Both the position numbers and the translations under genes were made by a program. The notes below the pieces were generated by a model. It had not been told where the DNA came from. It ran no database searches and was given only the letters and a program-made list of their open reading frames with translations. A stretch of DNA of 64,000 nucleotides from positions 310,001-374,000 of the forward strand of contig CATLAK010000001.1 in assembly GCA_949878435.1 (NCBI GenBank). The letters run 5' to 3'. The stretch is from an uncultured Lachnospiraceae bacterium. Lineage in GTDB: Bacteria > Bacillota > Clostridia > Lachnospirales > Lachnospiraceae. Shown in pieces: positions 50,578 to 58,736 of the stretch (position 1 is the first letter of the stretch; each line of letters starts with the position of its first letter).

Positions 50578-51912
50578 ATGAATATTGCTTTATTCAATAA
50601 TGCCCCTGCATTTTTATCAACTTTATTTCAATTTCTTGTCCTTTTGCCTGTAGCAGCATCCTGTTATCTCCCGGCAAAAAATCAGATGAAATATTCCCTG
50701 TCAAAAACGGCTGCCCTGTGCAGTTTCCTTCTATTCCCTTTCATCTTTCTGGGCACATGGCTCTGCAAAGCATTTCAGATTGGAATCAATATCATCCTCC
50801 TTCCATGCCTTATACTATTTTTTATCCTGTATCTGCGCACGGTAAAGACAGATTTTCCCCGCTCACTTGCCATTTTCGTAGGAGTCTGCGCGGTGCAGAC
50901 CTTTCCTGCCCAATTTGCCTATGCCCTTGACGCACAGCTTCATCCCGCATCGGGAGCTGCTTTCCTTTCCCCTGAAGCGGCGCTGTTTCAGCTTATCATC
51001 GCCTGTCTGATGCCGATTGTTTTTGCTTATCCTGCCTGCCATCATTTTGCATGGGCAATTGACTGTCTGGATCTTTCAAAGGTCTGGTACTCCACTGCGG
51101 CTATGTCTGCCATTTTCCTCATTTTCAATTTACTGGCAGTCCCACACTCCTACAGCACTCTTCACGCCGGAAGAATGTCTTTCCTCTTCCCTGCTTTTGA
51201 GATTTGTGCTCTGACTCTCCTTACCATTATTTATGTGCTCTTCTATCAAGGTGCAAAACTAATCTTAGAGCACGCTAATCTGGTGGTACATACACAGCTT
51301 CTTGAAACACAGGCACACCAGTATCAGTCTCTACAGGCATACATGCAGCAGACCGCAAGGCTGCGCCATGATTTCCGCCACCATCTGCGCCTGCTTGCCT
51401 CCCTGGCAGACCAGGGGGACCTTAACAGCATCCGCACGCATCTTGCAGAATATGAAATCCGGCTGGAAGAAAATATCCCCGCCAATTACTGTTCCAACGC
51501 TGCTCTAAATGCCCTGTTTGGCTATTACCATGAAATGGCTGCCGCCGCAGGGATTAATATCAACTGGAAGATTTCTCTTCCCGATCCGCTGACCGTTTCT
51601 GAGGTTGATCTGGCATCCCTTTTTGGGAACCTGATGGAGAATGCTATTGCGGGATGCCAGAACGCACCCCGAGCAGAACGCTATTTCGGTCTGGCGGCGG
51701 AAGTACATCATGGCTGCCGCCTCTACATCGTCTCTGCCAATAGTTTTGACGGAATTGTCCGTAAGGGAAGAGATGGATACCGCTCAACCAAACACAGCGG
51801 AAAGGGAACCGGTCTTGCCTCCATCCTTGCTGTAGCAGAGAAATATCACGGTTCAGCCCGTTTTTCCAACAATGATCAAAAATTTTTTGTGGATGTGATT
51901 TTGAAAGTATAG
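50578..51912 (+). CDS. GHKL-type sensor histidine kinase without adjacent regulator
   Basis: A 444-residue protein with six or seven membrane helices in the first 225 residues, then a coiled-coil and a GHKL kinase domain. The phospho-acceptor is LRHDFRHHLRLLASLAD near residue 262, the N-box NLMENAIAGC, and the G2 box GKGTGLASILAVAEKYHG. This is the AgrC/VirS-like layout that usually sits beside a LytTR response regulator, but none is near; the gene is followed by trxA. GAAATGAGG lies before the ATG. Confidence 0.88.
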   Translation: MNIALFNNAPAFLSTLFQFLVLLPVAASCYLPAKNQMKYSLSKTAALCSFLLFPFIFLGTWLCKAFQIGINIILLPCLILFFILYLRTVKTDFPRSLAIFVGVCAVQTFPAQFAYALDAQLHPASGAAFLSPEAALFQLIIACLMPIVFAYPACHHFAWAIDCLDLSKVWYSTAAMSAIFLIFNLLAVPHSYSTLHAGRMSFLFPAFEICALTLLTIIYVLFYQGAKLILEHANLVVHTQLLETQAHQYQSLQAYMQQTARLRHDFRHHLRLLASLADQGDLNSIRTHLAEYEIRLEENIPANYCSNAALNALFGYYHEMAAAAGININWKISLPDPLTVSEVDLASLFGNLMENAIAGCQNAPRAERYFGLAAEVHHGCRLYIVSANSFDGIVRKGRDGYRSTKHSGKGTGLASILAVAEKYHGSARFSNNDQKFFVDVILKV

Positions 51913-51952
51913 TGACTTTGTCACAGAAATAAATTCTAATAAAGATTATGCT
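51912..51952 (+). promoter_or_regulatory. Crp/Fnr-type site and promoter before trxA
   Basis: GTGACTTTGTCAC (51912-51924) is a perfect dyad with the GTGA/TCAC arms recognised by Crp-type helices, but with 5 instead of the usual 6 bases between arms. A -10 TATGCT lies at 51947-51952, which puts the dyad centre about 41 bases before the expected start, the standard class II activator position. No -35 is present. Confidence 0.6.
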
Positions 51953-51986
51953 AAATGCACAGACAACAGAAAGGAAGGTAATCAAT

Positions 51987-52295
51987 ATGTCAGTACTTAG
52001 CATTAATAAAAATAATTTCGATTCCGTAAAAGAAAGCAGCAAAACGGTGCTTCTGGACTTTTACGCCGATTGGTGCGGTCCCTGCCGCATGGTATCTCCC
52101 ATCGTAGATGAGATTGCAGAGGAAAATCCTCAGTATCTTGTGGGAAAGATCAATGTGGATCAGGAACCGGAATTGGCGCAGGCATTCAGCGTTTTAAGCA
52201 TTCCCACGCTTGCCGTGATGAAGAATGGGAGAATTATACATCAGTCCGCGGGAGCAAAACCCAAGCAGCAGATTCTTGCCATGCTAGAGGGCTAA
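51987..52295 (+). CDS. trxA: Thioredoxin
   Basis: A 102-residue thioredoxin of normal size. The active site is FYADWCGPCRMVSP near residue 30, and IPTLAVMKNG holds the cis-proline (SIPT). It reduces protein disulfides in the cytosol. AAGGAAGG precedes the ATG. Its last 12 bases overlap the 3' end of the convergent Crp/Fnr-type gene. No thioredoxin reductase is adjacent. Confidence 0.96.
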   Translation: MSVLSINKNNFDSVKESSKTVLLDFYADWCGPCRMVSPIVDEIAEENPQYLVGKINVDQEPELAQAFSVLSIPTLAVMKNGRIIHQSAGAKPKQQILAMLEG

Positions 52296-52958
52296 TGCGC
52301 GCAGACATTTCTTATCAAGGATTCTTATCCCCTTGCGGGAAACCTCCACAATTCCTTCATTTGCAAAGTATTTCAGCATTCTCGAGACCACCTCACGGGC
52401 AGACCCCATATAGCGGGCAATCTGCCCGTGTGTCAATGTAATGGTATCGCTGCCGGTCCTTGCAGATTCATCTGAAAGGAATATGGCAAGTCTTTTATCC
52501 ATACTCATAAAGAGAATCTGCTGCATGACCCACATCACATCCGAAAACCGGCTGACCGCCGTCTCAAGGGCAAATATCTTAATACACGGGTTGCGCTCTG
52601 AAACTGCTGCAAAGGCAGATCCACTGATTACATAACACGTACTCTCCACCTCCGCATCCACGAACACGTCAAAGGTAATCGCATCCAGCACGCAGGATGC
52701 CGACAACATGCACATATCACCGCTGTGCAGGCGGTACAAAGTAATGTCCTTCCCTTCCTCCGACATCATATAAAGCCTTAAGCTTCCTGTGTGCACCAAA
52801 ATCACACCGGAACACTCATTGCCATTGTGGATATTCTTTCCCATGGGATAAGTGAATATATGGGAGTTTTGACATATATAATCCCTATCTGCATCCGATA
52901 TTTCACTCCAGAATGGAAAGATTTCTTTGTAAACAAATGCAAACTCTGTCTGTTCCAT
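52284..52958 (-). CDS. Crp/Fnr-family transcriptional regulator
   Basis: A 224-residue regulator with an N-terminal cyclic-nucleotide-binding-like domain (IFTYPMGKNIHNGNECSGVILVHTGSLRLY) and a C-terminal HTH (LTHGQIARYMGSAREVVSRMLKYFANEGIVEV). The recognition helix R-E-x-x-S-R resembles that of Crp (R-E-x-x-G-R), which reads TGTGA/GTGA half-sites. Three clustered Cys (MCMLSASC) could sense redox or heme/iron. GGAGG lies before the ATG at 52958. It is convergent with trxA and a good candidate to bind the GTGAC dyad in front of trxA. Confidence 0.92.
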   Translation of the reverse strand: MEQTEFAFVYKEIFPFWSEISDADRDYICQNSHIFTYPMGKNIHNGNECSGVILVHTGSLRLYMMSEEGKDITLYRLHSGDMCMLSASCVLDAITFDVFVDAEVESTCYVISGSAFAAVSERNPCIKIFALETAVSRFSDVMWVMQQILFMSMDKRLAIFLSDESARTGSDTITLTHGQIARYMGSAREVVSRMLKYFANEGIVEVSRKGIRILDKKCLRALAL

Positions 52959-53009
52959 GTGCCTGCCTCCTTTTTTCCTATCATACCTTTGCCTGTTCAT
53001 AATTACAAG

Positions 53010-55190
53010 TTATGTTCTATCATCTTTAAGCATATCTGCTAAGTTGATCTTCAATAGTCTTCTTCCGCCCAAGTAATATGCCAGCGCCACGAATGCAAAG
53101 GCTGTAAGGAGAAATGTGAAAACCGGCACTACAGGTGCGGCGCGGACAAATTCCATCGGCTTTATATAGCTTGCCTTTATCATAAAAGCCACTGCAGCTA
53201 TGGTCATGACAAGTGCCGTCAGTAGGGGACGCCCAATCATTAAAAGTGCTTCGATGCAGAACATCTTCCGCATCCCCAAAGGCGTCAGTCCAACAGACAT
53301 ATAACGGGCGAACTCTCGTTTTCTCTGATGCAAAAATCCTAATGTATTTGAAAATACATGTGCAATCCCGATTACCGCAAACAAGGCACAGAATGCACCA
53401 AACACAAACTCATATCCTTTTATCATTTTATCATTGTCAAGTCTTTCCTGGATACGGTTCTCTGTTTCGATTTCATATTCCGGGCTTAAAAGGCGTATCA
53501 TTTCTTTTTCCAACGTGTTCAAATCATCAAGCGAATCTCTCTGATTCGCCAAAATCCGGACATACATATCCTTCTCCGCTCCCCCTACCTTGCCAGAAAT
53601 TTCTTTCCACAAGGATGCGGGGATAAATTGTACCAATTGATAATCTTCATATTCTTCCCGCAGGAGGGGACATTTCTGTGATAAAGCAGTTACTGGAATC
53701 TCAGCATTTGGCAGTTTTATTGTGTCCATTTTCTCTTTCACATAAGGAATATACACCGGATAACGAAAATTACTGTGCGTACTGTCCCAAAAACTATTCC
53801 ACAAAATGCTGCCTGAAAGGGAAGGGCTGACACCGATCTCCCTGCAAAATTCCTCAAAACTTCTATCATCCAGAATCATAACCGTGGTCCCAACTAGCAG
53901 ATTCCCTTCCCCGTTGAATGAAAGACCTTCTACAAATGCCTCCGGACCGCCTAACGAAAGAAGCTCCTCGCTCAAGACTTCCCGCGGCAGGCTGCACAGG
54001 GTCTTCGCTTTCTGATACACAACGCTGCTTTGGACGCCTTGCGCCTTTTCCATCTGTTCCGCCTTCCGGAAATCCTCTATCCGTGTGTCCTCCACCTGCA
54101 CCATGATATCCCACACATCCTGATATCTTTCAAAATAGGTGTAATCCGTGCTGATACCGGAAAGGGCAAAGAAGCACTGCATCAGCATAAATCCCAAAAA
54201 GGCAAGGGTAAGCGACAAAGATGTAGTGCGCAGGGCTTTTCCCTGTGCCCTAAGCGCACTCCCCGCCAATTCTCCTTCCATTCCAAAAAGAACAGACAGC
54301 ATACGGGAATGCCTTTTCTTTTTAAGCTGCATTCCATCTGTTCCCCTAATTGCTTCAAGGGGCGTCATCCTGCTCAATTTCCTTGCGGGAAGATAAGCAG
54401 AAATCAGCACTGTGAGGACAGACAGCAAAAGAATCACTGCCAGAATGACAGGATGAATACCAAACCGCATCTGTCTTCCTCCTGCCAGGTCAGCTGCAAA
54501 TTCCGTCATTGCCCAGACTGTGCACAGGCTTAAAAGTACTCCCAAAAAGGTGCCCAGCAGAATCGGTAAAAGCCCAAGCACGAAGGCTTCCTGCAAAAGG
54601 CAGGTGCAAATCTGTCCCGGCGTCGCCCCAATGCTGGTAAAAATGCCGAACTGATGAATCCTGCTGTTTTGCGACACCGCAAAGGAATTATGAATCACAA
54701 GAATTAAAGACACACATACAAGCGCCACAACTGCCAGATAGGCAGGCATCAGCATCCTCGGCTTATCATCACCCGGAATGCGGATGAAATAAAGGGAAAG
54801 AAGCTGATAATTGTAGCTGCAGGCATCTTCCGTAAGCCCTAAGGATTCTGCTATACTGCACATGTCCTGATAGACCGTCCTTTTATTGCTGAAATAGATG
54901 TCTACACTGGTCTGACCTTCCCCTGCAGTCTCTTCACGCACCACGGCTTTTTCCACATTAGCAAAATGGCTGATCTTTACAATTTCTTCCGCGCCCAATT
55001 CTCCGGTAATCCGCCCATGCCATCCTCCTTCTTCCTGTCTGGTCCCCTCGATATTATCCAGCCAGAAATTGTAAAACAGACTGCACAGAAAGGAAAGGAA
55101 CAGTGCAGCAATGAAAGCACCGATTATGATGGAATAACTGCTTGCTTTGTTCTTTTTCAAATAGTCGTAAGAATAGTTTTTCCACATCAT
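53010..55190 (-). CDS. FtsX/MacB-type ABC transporter permease
   Basis: A 726-residue permease with about eight to ten membrane helices and two FtsX modules. Helix 1 lies at residues 18-43, a first extracellular loop of about 100 residues follows, then three helices with GIFTSIGATPGQICTCLLQEAFVLG and LSRMTPLEAIRG, a second loop of about 240 residues, and a final three helices with FARYMSVGLTPLGMRKMF. This layout is shared by antibiotic-peptide resistance transporters (Bce/Vex-like). The ATG at 55190 is preferred over a GTG two codons earlier that overlaps the ATPase stop. It is the last gene of the operon. Confidence 0.9.
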   Translation of the reverse strand: MMWKNYSYDYLKKNKASSYSIIIGAFIAALFLSFLCSLFYNFWLDNIEGTRQEEGGWHGRITGELGAEEIVKISHFANVEKAVVREETAGEGQTSVDIYFSNKRTVYQDMCSIAESLGLTEDACSYNYQLLSLYFIRIPGDDKPRMLMPAYLAVVALVCVSLILVIHNSFAVSQNSRIHQFGIFTSIGATPGQICTCLLQEAFVLGLLPILLGTFLGVLLSLCTVWAMTEFAADLAGGRQMRFGIHPVILAVILLLSVLTVLISAYLPARKLSRMTPLEAIRGTDGMQLKKKRHSRMLSVLFGMEGELAGSALRAQGKALRTTSLSLTLAFLGFMLMQCFFALSGISTDYTYFERYQDVWDIMVQVEDTRIEDFRKAEQMEKAQGVQSSVVYQKAKTLCSLPREVLSEELLSLGGPEAFVEGLSFNGEGNLLVGTTVMILDDRSFEEFCREIGVSPSLSGSILWNSFWDSTHSNFRYPVYIPYVKEKMDTIKLPNAEIPVTALSQKCPLLREEYEDYQLVQFIPASLWKEISGKVGGAEKDMYVRILANQRDSLDDLNTLEKEMIRLLSPEYEIETENRIQERLDNDKMIKGYEFVFGAFCALFAVIGIAHVFSNTLGFLHQRKREFARYMSVGLTPLGMRKMFCIEALLMIGRPLLTALVMTIAAVAFMIKASYIKPMEFVRAAPVVPVFTFLLTAFAFVALAYYLGGRRLLKINLADMLKDDRT

Positions 55191-55192
55191 GC

Positions 55193-55873
55193 TCACCCCC
55201 GCTTCTCATCTCTTAAGATTTTGCCATCCTCTATGGTCACGATCCGATCTGCTTCCAATGCAATCTTTTCATCATGAGTAATCAGCAGGATTGTCTGATT
55301 CAGGCTGCGGTTTGAGAGCTTTAGCATATCAATGATCTCTCTGGAATTTTTCCGATCCAGATTTCCGGTGGGCTCATCCGCCAAAAGAAGCGCCGGCCGG
55401 TACAGCAAAGCGCGGGCAATGGCGGCGCGCTGCTGTTGTCCGCCGGATAGTTGATTAGGAAGAAACTCCAGCTTATCCCCAATCCCCAGAACCTTTACCA
55501 CCTGTTCAAAATATTCTTGATTTGGTTTCTTCTTATCCAATAAAAGCGGCATAAGAATATTCCTTCGCACGGTAATGGTAGGAATCAGATTATAGAACTG
55601 ATAAACAATCCCCACCTTCCTGCGCCGGAATATAGCCGCTTTTGTCTGGTTCAGCGCAGAAATATCCGCCCCGTCAATAAGCACCCTCCCCTCCGAAGGC
55701 TTATCCACACTGCCTAAAATATGAAGTAAGGTAGATTTCCCGGAACCTGACGCCCCCACAATCGCAACAAACTCTCCCTTATCTACGGACAAATCTATGT
55801 GATCAAGGGCTGTCACCTGATTTAAATCGGTACCATACACCTTTCTTATACCCTCGCATCTTAAAATTTCCAT
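55193..55873 (-). CDS. ABC transporter ATP-binding protein (MacB/LolD-like)
   Basis: A 226-residue ATPase with Walker A GASGSGKSTLLHILG near residue 40, Q-loop VYQFYNLIPTITV, signature NQLSGGQQQRAAIARAL, Walker B LLLADEPTGNLD and switch LLITHDE. The length and VYQFYNL motif place it with partners of FtsX-type permeases. AGGAGG lies 8 bases before the ATG at 55873. It overlaps the permease region and shares a promoter with it that carries TGTCAC direct repeats. Confidence 0.94.
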   Translation of the reverse strand: MEILRCEGIRKVYGTDLNQVTALDHIDLSVDKGEFVAIVGASGSGKSTLLHILGSVDKPSEGRVLIDGADISALNQTKAAIFRRRKVGIVYQFYNLIPTITVRRNILMPLLLDKKKPNQEYFEQVVKVLGIGDKLEFLPNQLSGGQQQRAAIARALLYRPALLLADEPTGNLDRKNSREIIDMLKLSNRSLNQTILLITHDEKIALEADRIVTIEDGKILRDEKRG

Positions 55874-55924
55874 GTCCACTTCCTCCTTGTCTCAAAGTTT
55901 CAAACGTATCCGTTTCTAAACTTT

Positions 55925-55957
55925 ATTATAACAGTGGAAAGTGACAACTAGGTGACA
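55925..55957 (-). promoter_or_regulatory. Promoter of the ABC transporter with TGTCAC direct repeats
   Basis: On the minus strand two TGTCAC elements (55952-55957 and 55941-55946) are spaced 11 bp, followed after 10 bp by TATAAT (55925-55930). The pattern resembles a Pho-box-like site for an OmpR/PhoB-type regulator, probably the one encoded upstream at 57.2-57.8 kb. Confidence 0.7.
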
Positions 55958-55970
55958 GCCGCCGACTTCT

Positions 55971-57167
55971 TTATGCTTGATAAAAGTGGATTTCAAAATA
56001 TGCCCCGCCCTCCTTACGATTTCCCGCAGACAGCGTTCCGTTCTGGCTTTCCACGATTCCCTTGGCAAGCGAAAGTCCTACGCCGATGCCGTCCTTTTTC
56101 GCATCCCGCCCCCGGTAGAACCGCTCAAAGATATGGGGCAGATCCTCTTTTGCAAATCCGACACCCTCGTCTTGAATTTTGATCTGCGTATATAAAGGAT
56201 TCTGCTCATAGGAACAATGAACACATCCTCCCGGCGGCGTGTGTTCCATACAATTTTTAAGAAGGTTCATGACCGCCTCCATGCTCCATTCCAAGTCCCC
56301 CCTGATGGACGCGCTGCCATTTTCCGGTATATCCACCGATACGCCTGCCTCTCGGAACAATTCCTGCAGATTGCCGGCGGCAAGTTCTAAAAGCGTAAAC
56401 ACATCGACTTCTCTGCATTCTAATGGCAGCGTTCCCGAATCAATTCTGGACAAAAGGAGCAATGCCTCTTCTAACGCGTTAAGCCTTAAAAGCTGGGCTC
56501 GCACCTGTTCCATTTGATGTAAGGATGGGGTTTCCTGCATCATCTGCATGGACAGCGAAATAGATGTAATCGGCGTCTTAAGCTGATGGGCAATATTATA
56601 GAGATTTTCTGCAAAATTCTTTTTCGCTTCAAGTGCCGCATCCCTTGTCTGGTACAGCTCTGTCACCGTCTTATAGATTTCATCCTGCAATTTAACATAT
56701 TCATCTTCGCCAGTCTGCATGAGTACTCCGTTTCCCCCAGTATTGATTTTTTCCAGATATTCTGTCAGATTCTTTACTCTCGCTATCTCTTTCTTATGCC
56801 AGAAAAAAAGTATCAAAAGAAAAAGCATCCCTCCGGCAAGGGCGCCTGCCGCTGCAAAAATCGCGACCATTCTGCTGGCAGCCGGCTGAAAATCACTCTG
56901 CCTGTAGCCATACGCATAAAGAATATTTTCTTCTGCCGGTGCCCCCATCAACGGCTTTGACCTGTGTAAATCATTCTTCAGCACAGAAAAGATGATCTGC
57001 TCCGCTTCCGGCTGGCTTTCTATAATTTCCTGACAGATTTCTCCCATCATCTGAAAGTGGGCGCGATCATAATAGCTTATCAAAAACACCGTGCACAAAG
57101 ATGTGACAAGCAGGCTGACCACCAAAAGAATTCCCGCCGGAACTGCCATCTTTTTTCCTACATTCAT
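55971..57167 (-). CDS. Sensor histidine kinase upstream of FtsX ABC transporter
   Basis: A 398-residue kinase. Two membrane helices (about residues 9-29 and 98-121) flank a short extracellular domain of about 65 residues. The H-box is NLYNIAHQLKTPITSISLSM, the N-box is NLLKNCMEH, and the G-boxes are DEGVGFAKED and GIGVGLSLAKGIV. It overlaps the response regulator by 4 bases. Kinases of this kind often sense peptide antibiotics through the adjacent transporter, but the kinase here has an extracellular domain and may sense on its own. Confidence 0.92.
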   Translation of the reverse strand: MNVGKKMAVPAGILLVVSLLVTSLCTVFLISYYDRAHFQMMGEICQEIIESQPEAEQIIFSVLKNDLHRSKPLMGAPAEENILYAYGYRQSDFQPAASRMVAIFAAAGALAGGMLFLLILFFWHKKEIARVKNLTEYLEKINTGGNGVLMQTGEDEYVKLQDEIYKTVTELYQTRDAALEAKKNFAENLYNIAHQLKTPITSISLSMQMMQETPSLHQMEQVRAQLLRLNALEEALLLLSRIDSGTLPLECREVDVFTLLELAAGNLQELFREAGVSVDIPENGSASIRGDLEWSMEAVMNLLKNCMEHTPPGGCVHCSYEQNPLYTQIKIQDEGVGFAKEDLPHIFERFYRGRDAKKDGIGVGLSLAKGIVESQNGTLSAGNRKEGGAYFEIHFYQA

Positions 57168-57835
57168 TCCACATCCTCCATGCGATAGCCAATGCTCCTG
57201 ACCGTTTTTAGATTTTCCGGCTGATGGAGCTTTTCCCTAAGGCGCTTCATGGCAACCGTGAGGGTATTGTCATTGACATAGTTTCCGCCACTGTCCCAGA
57301 TTTTTTCCAGCAATCGCTCCCTCGTAACCGTCCTGCCCTTATTCTGCATAAGGCATAAAAGCAATTGATATTCCAGCGGGCTTAAAGATAATTCCTCCCC
57401 GTCCTGAAAAACAAGCGTTCTTTTCAAATCAACAGATATGGCGCCGCAAGAAAGATATTGCTTTGACACATCTCCTGTTCTTCGTATCAAAGCTTTGATC
57501 CGGGATAGCAAGACCTCCAACTCAAAGGGCTTGACCACATAGTCGTCTGCACCGTTTTGAAAGCCACGGACGATATCCCCAGAATCGCCGCGGACAGTAA
57601 GGAAAATCACGGGAAGCTCTTTCTGGCGGGCACGAATCCATGAGACCAATTGGGTTCCGTTTCCGTCCGGCATATTCCAGTCCACCAGCACCAAAGCGGG
57701 AGACTTGCGCTTTAACGCCTGCTTGGCACCGACAATCGTTCCAAAGATGGAGACCCGATAGCCGCACTGTTCTAAATACTCCTTAACCGTCCCGGCTATG
57801 GTCTCATCGTCTTCTATGTAATAAATCTCGAGCAT
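57164..57835 (-). CDS. OmpR-family response regulator of the FtsX ABC module
   Basis: A 223-residue regulator. Receiver motifs are IYYIEDDETIA, LVLVDWNMPDGNG (phospho-Asp) and DDYVVKPFE (Lys). The DNA-binding domain ends NTLTVAMKRLREKL and VRSIGYRMEDVE. AAGGTCAGG precedes the ATG. It is first in the RR-kinase pair and is the natural binder of the TGTCAC repeats before the ABC transporter genes. Confidence 0.94.
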   Translation of the reverse strand: MLEIYYIEDDETIAGTVKEYLEQCGYRVSIFGTIVGAKQALKRKSPALVLVDWNMPDGNGTQLVSWIRARQKELPVIFLTVRGDSGDIVRGFQNGADDYVVKPFELEVLLSRIKALIRRTGDVSKQYLSCGAISVDLKRTLVFQDGEELSLSPLEYQLLLCLMQNKGRTVTRERLLEKIWDSGGNYVNDNTLTVAMKRLREKLHQPENLKTVRSIGYRMEDVE

Positions 57836-57914
57836 TTTCCTGACCTTCCTTTCTTATTCTTAGTCCAATACCCGCCGCAAACAGTCACTTGCTCGTTGCT
57901 CGCGGGAATAACAC

Positions 57915-57958
57915 ATTCGGCAGATGCAGAACATAATCACATTCTGCATCTGCCGAAT
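57915..57958. repeat. Long perfect inverted repeat in intergenic region
   Basis: A 17-bp perfect stem (57915-57931 and 57942-57958) with a 10-base loop lies between the ExK-nuclease-like gene and the response regulator gene. No T-run follows on either strand, so it is not a standard terminator. The flanking 57836-58040 shows no gene. Confidence 0.7.
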
Positions 57959-58040
57959 ATAGATTCATAAGCCGACCTGCGAAGCATGACGGCGTTTGAA
58001 TTAGCATAAGGATGCCTGCCGAAACCTGTCCTCTGTTGTT

Positions 58041-58736
58041 TTATGTAGTAAATCGATTTATGTATTGTGTATATTCGTATGGTGATAGAACTTTGATCTC
58101 ATCATAAAAATAGTCTTGACCATCTGCGGTCTTTAATCCAACAAATCTGGATAATGATGCTCTAACATTCGTCAAAGTATTGGAAGCAGAGGGTTTATCG
58201 GCAAGCTCTGTTAATGTATCTTCCATACTGTCAATGTAATCGTCTATGACTACGCAAAAAATGACTTTAATATGCTTATTTTCAGGAACACTCCCCGGAC
58301 AAAATGCAAATAATTTCTTTTCTAAAGTCACAAAACTTTCAATTGCCTTAAACTTTAGGGAATCAAGCAATTCTTTTGTTTCAAGTTTTCCTTTATCTAT
58401 CAATAATTTTGCATAATCCTTACATATTTTTGTGTTGTCGTCCGGGCATGTCAATTTGTTGTAATCAATTGTTTCTTCCGATATTTTTCTTTTAAATCCA
58501 CTCTTAAACTCTGTAAATAACAGTTCTTTACTGGTGGCAAAAAGCGCATCCGCAGAGGAAGGTACTTTAAGATTGTTGTATACTTTCTCAGTTATCTTAT
58601 CGAAATTGTATAGCTTTCTTTCATCTTTCACCAACACCTTCCCCTCTGTAGATTTAGAAAGTAAAAATATCGGTTCTAAGTAATCAGAAAATTCAGAAGT
58701 AATATAATTGCACAAATCCTTTTGTATCATAAGCAT
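58041..58736 (-). CDS. Putative PD-(D/E)xK-type nuclease, partner of ATPase
   Basis: A 231-residue protein with no known family recognised. Residues 63-78 have the pattern D-x12-E-x-K (SSADALF, then LLFTEFKSG), a hydrophobic strand ending in E-F-K, as in PD-(D/E)xK nucleases. The second half is mixed with a strand ICVVIDDYIDS-like core (VIFCVVIDDY). It starts at a TAATG junction with the AAA ATPase gene, so the two are translated together. Such ATPase-nuclease pairs are common in anti-phage defence. The nuclease assignment rests on one motif and is an inference. Confidence 0.6.
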   Translation of the reverse strand: MLMIQKDLCNYITSEFSDYLEPIFLLSKSTEGKVLVKDERKLYNFDKITEKVYNNLKVPSSADALFATSKELLFTEFKSGFKRKISEETIDYNKLTCPDDNTKICKDYAKLLIDKGKLETKELLDSLKFKAIESFVTLEKKLFAFCPGSVPENKHIKVIFCVVIDDYIDSMEDTLTELADKPSASNTLTNVRASLSRFVGLKTADGQDYFYDEIKVLSPYEYTQYINRFTT

